DNA of 64,000 nucleotides from Clostridiales bacterium S5-A14a (GCA_000758905.1 JRNA01000011.1:1-64000), one strand, 5' to 3'; shown: positions 26,183-35,952, numbered from the stretch's first letter. Program-made: numbers and translations. The notes: generated from the sequence alone by a model not told the origin.

Positions 26183-28408
26183 ATGAGCTTAGATAGATTA
26201 AACAAAGAGCAAAGGAAGGCGGCGACTCAGATCGAGGGGCCAATATTGATTTTAGCGGGAGCTGGCAGCGGCAAGACGAGTACGATGACAGAGAGGATTG
26301 CCTACATGGTGGATAATGGCATATCAAAGTATAATATCCTTGCTGTAACCTTCACAAATAAAGCGGCAAAAGAGATGCGAGAGAGAGTGGAGAGCCTCGT
26401 CGGAAACATAGATGGAATGTGGATTACAACTTTTCATTCTATGTGCCTTAGAATGCTGAAAAAAGATCCGTCCAAGGTTGGATATGGGAATAATTTTCTC
26501 ATCTACGACACGACAGATCAGAAGACATTGGTTAAGGGGATTCTTAAGGATAAACAACTGAGCGAAAAGGAGTTTCCTGTGCGTGGAATTTTGAGCACCA
26601 TTAGCCATTGCAAGGAAAATATTTTGTCGCCGAAGAAATATCTTTCGGAAAATGAAGATAATTATAGAGAGAAACTAATCGCTGAGGTTTATGCCGAGTA
26701 CGAGAAACGTCTTAAATCAAATAACGCAATGGACTTTGATGATTTGTTGCTTAATGGATGGAAGCTTTTGGACGAAAATGATGATGTACTTGAGGAGTAC
26801 AGAAGGCGTTTCAGATATGTGATGGTGGACGAGTATCAGGATACGAACTATTTGCAGTATTTGATTGTGAAGATGTTGGCTGAGGAGCACCAAAATATTT
26901 GCGTTGTCGGGGATGATGATCAGTGCATTTACCAATGGAGGGGCGCAGATATCACTAATATTTTGGACTTTGAGAAGGATTTTCCTAGTGCTAAGGTTAT
27001 TAAGTTGCAGCAAAACTATCGTTCGGTGGGAAACATCTTGGCTGGCGCACATTCTGTTATCGAAAATAACAGGCAGCGTAAGAGGAAGAAACTTTGGACA
27101 GATAAAGAGGACGGGGATAAGATACGGTATTATAGGGCCGAAACTGAGCGAGATGAAGCAAGGTATGTGGCTCAGGAGATTGAAAATTTGCACGTCGGAG
27201 AGGGCTTTGAGTGGAACGACTTTGCTATTTTGTACAGGACCAATGCGCAGTCCAGAACGTTTGAGCGCTATTTGATGGATAGGGGAATCCCGTACAGAAT
27301 TTTATCTGGAATGAGGTATTATGACCGCAAGGAGCTCAAGGATATGATTGCCTATATGAGGATGATCATTAATCCTAAGGATGACATTTCATTGAAACGA
27401 GTAATCAACGAGCCAAAAAGAGGAATCGGACCTAAGACTCTAGCTAACCTGGAGCATCTGGCTTCGGGTATGGGAATGTCGATGATGGAAGCACTTTTGA
27501 ATGGTGTGGGGCTTAGTGCATTTAAGGGAAAAACTTTGGATGCTGTGCGTGATTTTACAGATGTGGTTCGTCTGATTTCAGATCAGCAGGATAACCTAAC
27601 CGTATCGCAAATATACGATGAGTTACTCGTACGAACGGGCTATGTGAAGATGCTTGAGAACGAGGCAACTGTCGAGGCTGAGGGAAGACTAGAAAACCTG
27701 ATGGAATTTAAGACTGAAATTGCGGACTATGAAAGGGAAATAAGTCAGAGCGGTGGAACATCAGAACTTGGAGATTTTATGGAAAAGCTAGCCTTGATGG
27801 CTGAAGTCGATAATCACGATGAAACTCAGGATGCAGTTGTTCTAATGACTATGCATAGTTCAAAGGGCCTTGAGTTCCCAGTTGTTTTCCTTCCCGGACT
27901 TGAGGACGGAATCTTCCCAGGGAGCCGTGCGATGGAAGATAACTCAAAGATGGAAGAGGAACGGCGACTTTGTTATGTTGCCATGACAAGAGCTAAGAAG
28001 AGATTGTTCCTTGTCAGTGCAGCAGTTAGGACCCAGTACGGCAGAACGGACTATACTAGGGAATCGCAGTTTTTAAGAGAACTTGATCCAAAACTTATTG
28101 ATGGAGATGCAATTTACAGGCCTAGAAGTAGCCAGGGAATAGGAGTTTCTACGGGAAGTAGAGATGGCTTTGCGGTTAATAGACCATCTAAGCCATTTGA
28201 CATGCTGAAATACGCAAAGGAATCAACCAAGTTGAACGCAGCTGCACAAAGGGGCGGGAGCGATTTCCACAGGGGCGATATGGTAAACCACACAAAGTTT
28301 GGGAACGGACTTGTAATTGAAGAAGACGAGAGAACTCTAACTGTGATGTTTGATTCAGTCGGTAAGAAAAAACTTGCAAAAGGTATAGCACACCTGAAAA
28401 AAGCTTGA
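26183..28408 (+). CDS. pcrA: ATP-dependent DNA helicase PcrA/UvrD
   Basis: 741 aa superfamily 1A 3'-5' helicase used in repair and removal of proteins from DNA. Motifs in order: Q motif LNKEQRKAA, Walker A GAGSGKT (residues ~26-32), motif Ia TFTNKAAKEM, Walker B VDEYQDTN, motif III GDDDQCIYQWRGAD, motif IV LQQNYRS, motif V VVLMTMHSSKGLEF and motif VI YVAMTRAKKRL. The C-terminal Tudor-like RNAP-binding tail (FHRGDMVNHTKFGNGLVI) is present. Full length. Followed closely by ligA, as in many Firmicutes (pcrA-ligA). Confidence 0.96.
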   Translation: MSLDRLNKEQRKAATQIEGPILILAGAGSGKTSTMTERIAYMVDNGISKYNILAVTFTNKAAKEMRERVESLVGNIDGMWITTFHSMCLRMLKKDPSKVGYGNNFLIYDTTDQKTLVKGILKDKQLSEKEFPVRGILSTISHCKENILSPKKYLSENEDNYREKLIAEVYAEYEKRLKSNNAMDFDDLLLNGWKLLDENDDVLEEYRRRFRYVMVDEYQDTNYLQYLIVKMLAEEHQNICVVGDDDQCIYQWRGADITNILDFEKDFPSAKVIKLQQNYRSVGNILAGAHSVIENNRQRKRKKLWTDKEDGDKIRYYRAETERDEARYVAQEIENLHVGEGFEWNDFAILYRTNAQSRTFERYLMDRGIPYRILSGMRYYDRKELKDMIAYMRMIINPKDDISLKRVINEPKRGIGPKTLANLEHLASGMGMSMMEALLNGVGLSAFKGKTLDAVRDFTDVVRLISDQQDNLTVSQIYDELLVRTGYVKMLENEATVEAEGRLENLMEFKTEIADYEREISQSGGTSELGDFMEKLALMAEVDNHDETQDAVVLMTMHSSKGLEFPVVFLPGLEDGIFPGSRAMEDNSKMEEERRLCYVAMTRAKKRLFLVSAAVRTQYGRTDYTRESQFLRELDPKLIDGDAIYRPRSSQGIGVSTGSRDGFAVNRPSKPFDMLKYAKESTKLNAAAQRGGSDFHRGDMVNHTKFGNGLVIEEDERTLTVMFDSVGKKKLAKGIAHLKKA

Positions 28409-28446
28409 TATATGATAATGTATAAACAATTTTAGAAAGAGTGGAT

Positions 28447-30411
28447 ATGAACAAAATAGACGTCAAAGCTGAAATGCTTGATTTAATCGAGAGATTGAAT
28501 GAGGCGAGTAGGGCATACTACCAAGGCACAAAGGAACTTATTTCCAATCTGGAGTACGATGAGTTATACGACAGACTTGAAGCACTTGAAAAGAATAGTG
28601 GAATAATCATGGCGGGCAGCCCTACGCAAAAGGTTGGCTATGAGGTGATTTCTGCACTTCCAAAGGAAGAACATGAGCATCCCATGCTGTCGTTGGACAA
28701 AACAAAAGACAGGGATACTCTCGCATCGTGGCTTGGAAGTCACAGGGGATTACTTTCCTGGAAACTGGATGGTCTTACAGTAGTTTTGCGATATGAAGGC
28801 GGAAAGTTGACCAAGGCTTTGACTAGGGGCAATGGTATTATAGGAGAAGTAATTACTGGTAATGCAAGGACTTTTATAAATCTCCCGCTGTCAATCCCAT
28901 ATATGGGAAACCTCGTGCTAAGAGGAGAAGCGATTATAACGTATGAAGATTTTCGAAAAATAAATGAATCGCTGCCCGATAATGAAGAACATTATAAGAA
29001 TCCGAGGAACCTCTGCAGCGGATCTGTAAGACAGCTGAATAGTGAAATTACTGCCCAAAGAAGGGTTCGATTTATTGCCTTCGGCATGGTATCCGGCCCT
29101 GAGTTTGACCTTAGGTCTGAGGAAATGGACTGGCTCGACAGCCAAGGATTTGAAACTGTCGAACGCAAATCGTTGATAGGCGATGAAGTTGTGAAAGCAA
29201 TAAGTGAATATGAAAATAAGGTAGCGGACAATCCATATCCATCAGATGGACTGGTGGTTGTACTTGATGATAAGGCATATGGAAAAAGTCTTGGTGCAAC
29301 CGCTAAATTCCCTAGGGATGCCATGGCCTTTAAATGGCGAGACCAGATAGCAGAGACCACACTCAAAGAGATTTTGTGGAGCGCCTCAAGGACAGGATTG
29401 ATCAACCCTATCGCTATATTTGAGCCAGTTTCACTTGAAGGAACCGAAGTTTCGAGGGCATCCCTTCATAATGTCAGCATTATGAAGGCTCTAAAACTGG
29501 GCGTGGGCGACAAAATAACCGTGTACAAAGCTAACATGATTATTCCGCAGGTTAGCGAAAATCTAAGCAAAAGCAATACTGCTGAAATACCAGAAGAATG
29601 TCCTGTATGTAGTTCGAAAACATTGCTCAGAAATGATAATGGTGTTATGACACTACACTGTTTGAACGACGAATGTCCAGCAAAAAGTGTAAAGCGCTTT
29701 ACGCTTTTGACTGGACGGAACGCTCTCGACATAGACGGAGTATCCGAGGCTACACTTGAGAGGTTTATTGACGAGGGATTGGTGAAGGAACCTGCCGATA
29801 TTTTTTCGCTTTCAAGTCAAAAGGAAAAGATCACTTCAATGGAGGGTTTTGGAGAAAAATCCTTTGAGAATCTTGTCAATTCTATTGAAAAAGCGAGAAA
29901 AACTACTGCGGCAAAACTTTTGTACGCACTTGGTATTCCTGGCGTTGGAGTGGCGAATGCAAAATTGATAGCCAAAGCTTGTGAAGATGATTGGGACAGA
30001 ATAATTTCTCTCTCGGAAGATGAAATTCAATCGATTGAAGGCGTTGGGCCTGTGATTGCTAGGGACTTTGTTGCTTATTTTCGAAATCCTGCAAAACTTG
30101 ATGAAGTCAATAATTTGCGCAGGGAACTCGACATAGAGAAGAGGAAAGGTAGCGGAGAAAACTATTTTGTTGGACTGACATTTGTAATAACTGGCAAGCT
30201 GGAGACCTTCCAAAATCGAGATGAATTAAAAGCCGTTATCGAAGACGCTGGAGGCAAGGTTTCTGGTTCGGTAAGCAGTCGAACGTCATATCTCATAAAT
30301 AACGATTTGACTTCGATGTCCGGGAAGAACAAAAGAGCCAAAGAGCTCGGGGTCAACATTGTCGATGAGGCTACGGTTGTTAGCTGGATCAAAAACAAAA
30401 AAGTTTTGTAG
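28447..30411 (+). CDS. ligA: NAD+-dependent DNA ligase LigA (divergent variant)
   Basis: 654 aa. Seals nicks using NAD+. Order: Ia domain (YYQGTKELISNLEYDELYDRL), adenylation domain with the nucleophilic Lys in SWKLDG, OB fold, a four-Cys zinc finger (CPVC ... CLNDEC), helix-hairpin-helix repeats and a C-terminal BRCT domain (VGLTFVITGKLETF). Odd points: the motif usually written RGDGxxGEDVT reads RGNGIIGEVIT here. ATG 28447 is preferred over GTG 28441 because the purine-rich AGAAAGA then lies 6 bases away. Confidence 0.9.
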   Translation: MNKIDVKAEMLDLIERLNEASRAYYQGTKELISNLEYDELYDRLEALEKNSGIIMAGSPTQKVGYEVISALPKEEHEHPMLSLDKTKDRDTLASWLGSHRGLLSWKLDGLTVVLRYEGGKLTKALTRGNGIIGEVITGNARTFINLPLSIPYMGNLVLRGEAIITYEDFRKINESLPDNEEHYKNPRNLCSGSVRQLNSEITAQRRVRFIAFGMVSGPEFDLRSEEMDWLDSQGFETVERKSLIGDEVVKAISEYENKVADNPYPSDGLVVVLDDKAYGKSLGATAKFPRDAMAFKWRDQIAETTLKEILWSASRTGLINPIAIFEPVSLEGTEVSRASLHNVSIMKALKLGVGDKITVYKANMIIPQVSENLSKSNTAEIPEECPVCSSKTLLRNDNGVMTLHCLNDECPAKSVKRFTLLTGRNALDIDGVSEATLERFIDEGLVKEPADIFSLSSQKEKITSMEGFGEKSFENLVNSIEKARKTTAAKLLYALGIPGVGVANAKLIAKACEDDWDRIISLSEDEIQSIEGVGPVIARDFVAYFRNPAKLDEVNNLRRELDIEKRKGSGENYFVGLTFVITGKLETFQNRDELKAVIEDAGGKVSGSVSSRTSYLINNDLTSMSGKNKRAKELGVNIVDEATVVSWIKNKKVL

Positions 30412-30423
30412 GAGGGATTTGTT

Positions 30424-31545
30424 GTGACTGATAACTGTGATAAAAATGAAACTAAATGCAACGAGGAAATTTTGGGCCAAGGATCAGCTCAGGAGCAAGT
30501 ACTTCCGATTGGCAAATTGGACAGCAGCCTACTGGAGGATCTAGTCTTTAAGCATCTCAAATACAGAAGAAGTGACGTTAAGGCACGCCCGGGCATTGGA
30601 CTTGATTGTGCCACACTAGACTTTGGGGAGTATGACTGTGTTGTCTCGAGTGATCCGATTTCTGCAGCAACAAACGATATAGGAAGACTGGCGGTTCACA
30701 TAAATTGCAATGATATCGCGACACAGGGAGTTGCACCGATGGCGATGACCCTTGTTTTGTTGCTGCCTGAAGGAACGACAACAAAACAGCTTGAAGATAT
30801 AATGAAACAGGCTGGTTCGGAGGCCGCGGCCATTGGGGTTGAGATAGTTGGGGGACATACCGAGATTACGGATGCTGTTAATAAACCTGTTGCAGTTGCC
30901 ACCTGCTTTGGGAAAACATCGAGTCGTAGGGAAAATTTCGAGATGAAGCCGGGTGATAAGGTCCTCATGTCAAAACTCGCAGGGCTTGAAGGCACGGCCA
31001 TCGTCTGTTCTGATGCTGGAGATCGACTTGATTTTCTTACTAGTGAAGAGATTAGACATGGGAAATCTCTCATGAATCAGCTGAGTGTAATAAAGGAAGG
31101 CATTATTTCAGGAGAAATTGGGGCTTGTGGGATGCACGATGTGACTGAGGGCGGCATCCTTGGAGCAGTATGGGAAATTTGCCAGGTTGCAAATTTGGGC
31201 GTCAAACTGTATGAAGATAAAATTCCTGTAGATCCTGTAACTGTCAAATTAGCACAAAATTTAGATTTCGACTATCTGCGACTTATTTCGAGTGGTTCTA
31301 TGATTATTGTAGCGGAAGCAAGTAGAGCATCCGAAATCATAAAACGCTGCGAAGTGGTCGGTGTAAGCGTAAGTGAAATAGGCGAGGTGACATCTGCGAG
31401 TGAGGGTTGTAAGATTCTTGTAGAGGCACATAAGGACGAAGCAAAAGACTGTAAGTCAGATGGTAAGGTGGCGGGAGTATGGCAAAAAATTGACCCGCCA
31501 GATGCAGATCATCTCTACAAGGCTTTTGAAAATCTAAGCAAATAA
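30424..31545 (+). CDS. AIR synthase-related protein (HypE/SelD/PurM-like)
   Basis: 373 aa. The N-terminal AIR-synthase ATP-binding half has RPGIGLDCATLDFGEY, VVSSDPI, the conserved HINCNDIATQGVAPMAM and VGGHTEITDAVN. The C-terminal half has GDKVLMSKLAGLEGT and GMHDVTEGGILGAVWE. It resembles HypE-like proteins of Clostridia. However, it lacks the C-terminal Cys that HypE needs for thiocarbamoylation, and no hydrogenase genes are nearby, so HypE activity is doubtful; the true substrate is unknown. GTG start after TAGGAGGG, 12 bases after ligA. A ~25-residue Cys/Asn/Glu-rich N-terminal extension looks non-conserved. Confidence 0.75.
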   Translation: MTDNCDKNETKCNEEILGQGSAQEQVLPIGKLDSSLLEDLVFKHLKYRRSDVKARPGIGLDCATLDFGEYDCVVSSDPISAATNDIGRLAVHINCNDIATQGVAPMAMTLVLLLPEGTTTKQLEDIMKQAGSEAAAIGVEIVGGHTEITDAVNKPVAVATCFGKTSSRRENFEMKPGDKVLMSKLAGLEGTAIVCSDAGDRLDFLTSEEIRHGKSLMNQLSVIKEGIISGEIGACGMHDVTEGGILGAVWEICQVANLGVKLYEDKIPVDPVTVKLAQNLDFDYLRLISSGSMIIVAEASRASEIIKRCEVVGVSVSEIGEVTSASEGCKILVEAHKDEAKDCKSDGKVAGVWQKIDPPDADHLYKAFENLSK

Positions 31546-31576
31546 ATTAAGGAATCATTTGACTGATTCCTTAATT
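31545..31576. terminator. Bidirectional terminator hairpin between convergent genes
   Basis: A perfect 13-bp inverted repeat (31545-31557 with 31564-31576) around loop TTTGAC. It sits between the ends of the AIR-synthase-like gene (+) and the symporter gene (-). T-rich arms make it usable in both directions. Confidence 0.65.
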
Positions 31577-31613
31577 AAGTGGCTATATAGTTAGCAAATT
31601 ATTTCTTTTTACT

Positions 31614-33152
31614 CTACTCGTGTATATTGATAACATAATCATCGAATTCATCTTGGATTGCTTTTGAAGGCGATGCTGTCATAAGTGATACGCATACGAT
31701 AGTTAGCATAGCCAGTACAAATGCAGGAAGCAGCTCGTAAACATCCCAGAAACCGCCCATTGGTCTTATTGCATATTTCCAAACGAATATCGTAACAGCA
31801 CCGACGAACATGCCGGCGAGCACCCCTGTTTTGTTGGAACGGCGCCAAAATAGCGCGCAGAGGACCACTGGTGCAAATGTTGCGCCAAAGCCTGCCCAAG
31901 CAAACGAAACGATTTCGAAAACAGAACTATCAGGGTTATATGCGATGATGATGCCTATTAGCGAAATGAAAACGACGGTTAAACGGCTTATGAGCATAGA
32001 TTTTTTTTCGTCCATCTTGATTTTGAAGAAGTCCTGAAATATGTTTTGACTGACGCTTGAGGATGCTGCTAGAAGCTGAGAGTCTGCTGTAGACATTGTT
32101 GCGGCTAGGATGCCAGCCAAGATTAGACCAGCTATGAGTGCGGCCAAAATTCCATGATTGCTAAGCAAACTTGCGATCTCTATTATTATCGTTTCAGACT
32201 TACTACTCTCCAATGCATCTATAACGCCATTTGCTGTCATAGCATTTCCTACTATTCCTATTAAAATTGCAATGGTCAGAGAAATCAACACCCAAATGGT
32301 TGCGATACGCCTAGAAAGAGAAAGCTTTTGCTTATCTTGAATGGCCATGAATCTGAGCAAAATATGAGGCATGCCGAAATAACCAAGCCCCCAAGCTAGT
32401 GTGGACAGGGTTGAAAAAAGATTGTAATTTCCCATACCACCTGTTTCAGGCACGTGAGTTTTAACAAAACTAAAATATCCAGCAAGGCTGTTTGCGTTTT
32501 CAACTACGGCACCGATGCCGCCTGCCTTGGATATTCCGAATGTCATTATAACAACAAGCGCCATAGTCATTATGATGCTCTGCACGAGGTCTGTGGTTGA
32601 CGCTGCGAGAAAGCCACCGAGAGTCGTATATCCGACGATGACAGCTGCACTTATTATCATAGCAACAAAATAGTCTACTCCGAAAAGTGATGAGAAGAGT
32701 TTGCCACATGCTGCAAATCCAGAAGCCGTGTAAGGGATAAAGAATATTATTATGATGACAGCCGATAAAAAGTTAATAATATTTTTATCATCGTGATACC
32801 TTTTGCTGAAAAAATCAGGAATTGTTATAGCATCAAGATGATGGGAGTATGTTCTAATTCTTTTTGCAACGACTAGCCAATTTACATATGTTCCAATTGC
32901 AAGACCGATGCCAGTCCAAGCTGCATTTGCTACACCTGTAAGATAGGCTAGCCCAGGCAAACCCATGAGTAGCCAACTGCTCATGTCGGATGCCTCTGCG
33001 CTCATCGCAGTAACTAATGGACCGAGAGTACGGCCACCAAGGTAAAAATCGCTAGAGTTTGATGTTTTCTTGCTATAGTACACTCCTATCAAGAGCATGC
33101 CTAGAAGATATAGTCCAATTGTTAAAATAATATAAATTCCGTTTTCGGTCAT
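31614..33152 (-). CDS. putP: Sodium:solute symporter, proline-type (PutP)
   Basis: 512 aa, about 13 predicted membrane segments; SSS family. Signature features: LGGRTLGPLVTAMSAEASDMSSWLLMGLPG in the first helices, NWLVVAKRIRTYS, GFLAASTTDLVQS, and STADSQLLAASSSVSQNIFQDF in the sodium-site region. Proline is the most likely substrate from similarity to PutP; pantothenate or other amino acids cannot be excluded. AGAGGA precedes the ATG. It is the only gene of its direction in the neighbourhood. Confidence 0.9.
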   Translation of the reverse strand: MTENGIYIILTIGLYLLGMLLIGVYYSKKTSNSSDFYLGGRTLGPLVTAMSAEASDMSSWLLMGLPGLAYLTGVANAAWTGIGLAIGTYVNWLVVAKRIRTYSHHLDAITIPDFFSKRYHDDKNIINFLSAVIIIIFFIPYTASGFAACGKLFSSLFGVDYFVAMIISAAVIVGYTTLGGFLAASTTDLVQSIIMTMALVVIMTFGISKAGGIGAVVENANSLAGYFSFVKTHVPETGGMGNYNLFSTLSTLAWGLGYFGMPHILLRFMAIQDKQKLSLSRRIATIWVLISLTIAILIGIVGNAMTANGVIDALESSKSETIIIEIASLLSNHGILAALIAGLILAGILAATMSTADSQLLAASSSVSQNIFQDFFKIKMDEKKSMLISRLTVVFISLIGIIIAYNPDSSVFEIVSFAWAGFGATFAPVVLCALFWRRSNKTGVLAGMFVGAVTIFVWKYAIRPMGGFWDVYELLPAFVLAMLTIVCVSLMTASPSKAIQDEFDDYVINIHE

Positions 33153-33224
33153 TTTATTTTCCTCTCTTTAAAATTTTTTGAGTAAAATGCATTTAAATAT
33201 TATCAAAATTTTCTGAATGTCCTT

Positions 33225-33230
33225 AGTATA
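33225..33230 (-). promoter_or_regulatory. Possible -10 element for putP
   Basis: On the minus strand the sequence reads TATACT, 70 bases before the putP start. The -35 at the right distance (TTTCAG) is poor, so an activator may be needed. Confidence 0.35.
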
Positions 33231-33263
33231 ACACAAATAAAACTAGACTGAAACACAGAATAT

Positions 33264-33363
33264 AGTTCAAACTAAAAATATAATAAATACTGAATAATTT
33301 TAGTAAAAACATTGCAAATGCAATAATTTTATATAGACTAAAGTTCAGACTATAAATATATTA
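33264..33363. repeat. Imperfect 22-bp direct repeat and small palindrome upstream of putP
   Basis: AGTTCAAACTAAAAATATAA at 33264 recurs as AGTTCAGACTATAAATATAT at 33342, 78 bp apart. A perfect palindrome ATTGCA-AA-TGCAAT lies between them at 33311-33324. All sit upstream of putP in the 415-bp gap between putP and rho, which otherwise holds AT-rich non-coding sequence and the rho promoter. Binding sites for a putP regulator are possible. Confidence 0.45.
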
Positions 33364-33502
33364 ATTTTGATATGAAAAATATTTTTATTTATCCATAAAA
33401 ATAAGGCGGTATCTAATGACAATATCAATATTTTGTTCGCAGAAATTTTCCAAGAAATCAGATACGATTGGAATGTACGCAGGTAGTTTGATGTGCACTA
33501 GA

Positions 33503-33531
33503 TTGTGAAATAAGTATTTCTATGATAAAAT
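33503..33531 (+). promoter_or_regulatory. Sigma-A promoter for rho
   Basis: TTGTGA (33503-33508), a 17-bp spacer, and TAAAAT (33526-33531), about 30 bases before the rho start codon. Confidence 0.6.
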
Positions 33532-33567
33532 GTTAAAAATACTAAAATGTGATATTATAGGTGAAAT

Positions 33568-34824
33568 ATGGCAGATAAGCAAAATGATAAAGTAAATAAT
33601 TCGGAGAACTCAATGGAGAATCAAGAGACTTCTGTAGACATTAAAGAAGACGAAACTCTTCAAGTTGAGGATGGGCAAGTAGACAGCCAGGATAGAGAGA
33701 CGGAAGATGAAAGGCCTGTTGTCGAAGGAATTTTGGATTTGGCTGATGGAGGTTTTGGATTTTTGCGGTTCAATAACTTCCTCACTAGCGAAAAAGACGT
33801 TTATGTAGCACCTACGCAAATTCGAAGATTTAACCTCAAGACAGGCGATTTAATCAAGGGAATTTCAAGGCATCCGAAACAAAACGAAAGGTTCGGAGCA
33901 CTTCTTTATGTTCAGGAAGTGAACGGAGACACGCCTATGGCTGCCAAGAAGAGACCCCAGTTTGAAGACCTGACACCTATATTTCCAAATGAGAGAATGT
34001 CGCTGGAGAGCGGATCACACGAGCTTGCTACCAGGCTGATAGATTTGATTGCTCCTATAGGCAAGGGGCAGAGAGGCATGATTGCTGCACCACCTAAGGC
34101 TGGCAAAACCACTCTTCTTAAGCAAATGGCTCAGGCAATAGAGAAAAATTATCCAGATATAGAGGTTATAGTGCTTCTAATCGGAGAAAGACCTGAAGAA
34201 GTAACCGATATGAAGAGATCGCTCAGAGGCGGCGAAGTTATTTTTTCGACTTTTGATGAACTGCCGGCGCATCACGTTAAGGTTGCAACCATGGTTCTGG
34301 AGAGAGCGAAGAGGCTTGTTGAACATGGGCGAGACGTGGTTGTTTTGCTTGACAGCATTACAAGACTGACAAGAGCAAATAACCTTGTGATTCCTAGTTC
34401 AGGCAGGACTCTTTCGGGAGGACTTGATCCAGCTGCACTACATTTTCCTAAGCGATTCTTTGGTGCCGCCAGAAACATGGAAGAGGGTGGCAGTCTGACT
34501 ATTTTGGCGACCGCACTTGTTGAAACCGGAAGTAGAATGGATGATATGATCTTTGAGGAATTCAAGGGAACCGGCAATATGGAGTTGAGGCTAGATCGTA
34601 AGCTACAGGAAAAGAGGATTTTCCCTGCTATTGATCTGAACCAGTCAGGAACGCGTCGAGAGGATTTGCTCATGAGTCCGGAAGAACTGGAGGCGATCTG
34701 GATTATGAGGAAGGCCTTGAATGCACCAGGTACAAAGGACGTTACGGAGTCAATTATCGACAGTCTCGCGCATACTAAGAATAATGCTGCCTTTGTACAG
34801 GCCGTGAAGATGATTTTTGAATAG
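33568..34824 (+). CDS. rho: Transcription termination factor Rho
   Basis: 418 aa. An acidic, low-complexity N-terminal extension (residues 1-50, rich in Glu, Asp, Asn and Gln) precedes the RNA-binding cold-shock-like domain (VEGILDLADGGFGFLRFNNF). The ATPase domain has Walker A APPKAGKTTLL (174-184), VVLLDSITRLTRA, the Q-loop PSSGRTLSGGLDP and the R-loop region. Hexameric helicase that releases RNA polymerase. AGGTGAAAT before the ATG is a modest ribosome binding site. Confidence 0.97.
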   Translation: MADKQNDKVNNSENSMENQETSVDIKEDETLQVEDGQVDSQDRETEDERPVVEGILDLADGGFGFLRFNNFLTSEKDVYVAPTQIRRFNLKTGDLIKGISRHPKQNERFGALLYVQEVNGDTPMAAKKRPQFEDLTPIFPNERMSLESGSHELATRLIDLIAPIGKGQRGMIAAPPKAGKTTLLKQMAQAIEKNYPDIEVIVLLIGERPEEVTDMKRSLRGGEVIFSTFDELPAHHVKVATMVLERAKRLVEHGRDVVVLLDSITRLTRANNLVIPSSGRTLSGGLDPAALHFPKRFFGAARNMEEGGSLTILATALVETGSRMDDMIFEEFKGTGNMELRLDRKLQEKRIFPAIDLNQSGTRREDLLMSPEELEAIWIMRKALNAPGTKDVTESIIDSLAHTKNNAAFVQAVKMIFE

Positions 34825-34866
34825 TTTATTTGATGTTAAAATTTAGCAATAGGAAATATTAATAGT

Positions 34867-35952
34867 ATGGATTTAGATAGAATTTTTATGAAGGATGCAT
34901 GCCCTACAGCAATAGGTGGTCAGGCCGTTATGGAAGGCATAATGATGCGTGGGCCAAAGAAAATTGCGCTTGCGGTGCGCACCGGAGATGATAGTATACG
35001 TCTCAAAACAAAATACGGGCCAAAGACGGGCAAACTAGGCAAGGTTCCACTAATTAGAGGTGTGATTGCATTTTGGCAGTCGATGGTTGAGGGCACGAAG
35101 ACTCTCATGGACTCAGCGACGATTCTGGAAGAATCGGGGCTTATAGAGGCTGAAAGCACGGAATCCATTGCAGATCGATTTGAGGAAAAACTTAGAAATA
35201 GATTCGGGGATAAAAAGGCATGGTCGATTATGATTTATTTGTCGGCACTGCTGGCAATTATCTTCAGCGTTGGAGTTTTTGTGCTTCTGCCAACATGGGT
35301 TGTCGGATTTTTCAGCAACTTCATCAAAAGTGAGGTTTGGCTGAGTTTTATAGAAGGCATTTTTAGGCTGATTCTATTCCTTGCATACATAGTGGCTATA
35401 AGTAAACTCGAGGAAATCAAACGCATTTTCCAGTATCATGGAGCGGAGCATAAGACGATACACTGCTTTGAAAAGGGACTTTCACTGACAGCAAGCAATG
35501 CGCAGAGTTTTTATAGATTGCACCCAAGATGTGGAACGAGCTTTTTAATTTTTGTAATGATTATTACGCTTTTGATTTTCCCATTGTTCGGGTGGCCATC
35601 GCTATGGGAACGTTTGCTCAGCAGGATTATTATGATACCTGTTATCGCAGGGCTTTCCTATGAGGTCCTCAAATGGGCAGGCACAAGCAACTCCACTATT
35701 GTAAAAGTTTTGAGCATGCCGGGGATTTATCTTCAGAAAATAACCACGCAAGAACCCGATGAATCGATGCTTGAGGTTGCTATAGTAGCGATGAAAGCTG
35801 TTTTGCCAGAAGAAAACGATAAACCTTTGTTTAACGGCATTGTGGACAACGATGGGAATGTAATTTCCGATACGCCAAGTCTTGATCAAGATGATTGCGA
35901 AGACATGATATTAGAAAAAAAGGGGGAGCAGAGCGATGACGATGCCTGTTAA
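34867..35952 (+). CDS. DUF1385 family membrane protein (YqhQ-like)
   Basis: 361 aa. The family signature is clear: AIGGQAVMEGIMMRGP at the N-terminus, KVPLIRGVIAFWQSM, then membrane segments at ~120-145 and ~160-185, FQYHGAEHKTIHCFEKG (conserved His/Glu), LHPRCGTSFLIFVM, further hydrophobic segments, and WAGTSNSTIVKVLSMPGIYLQKITTQEPD. The conserved His, Cys and Glu suggest a metal site, but the activity is unknown. It lies between rho and prmC, a common Firmicutes neighbourhood, and overlaps prmC by 17 bases. Confidence 0.88.
   Translation: MDLDRIFMKDACPTAIGGQAVMEGIMMRGPKKIALAVRTGDDSIRLKTKYGPKTGKLGKVPLIRGVIAFWQSMVEGTKTLMDSATILEESGLIEAESTESIADRFEEKLRNRFGDKKAWSIMIYLSALLAIIFSVGVFVLLPTWVVGFFSNFIKSEVWLSFIEGIFRLILFLAYIVAISKLEEIKRIFQYHGAEHKTIHCFEKGLSLTASNAQSFYRLHPRCGTSFLIFVMIITLLIFPLFGWPSLWERLLSRIIMIPVIAGLSYEVLKWAGTSNSTIVKVLSMPGIYLQKITTQEPDESMLEVAIVAMKAVLPEENDKPLFNGIVDNDGNVISDTPSLDQDDCEDMILEKKGEQSDDDAC

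Noticed and set aside
30424-31545. Assignment as SelD (selenide, water dikinase)
   Set aside because: The N-terminal Cys/Sec and Lys motif of SelD is absent; the sequence is closer to HypE-like AIR-synthase proteins.
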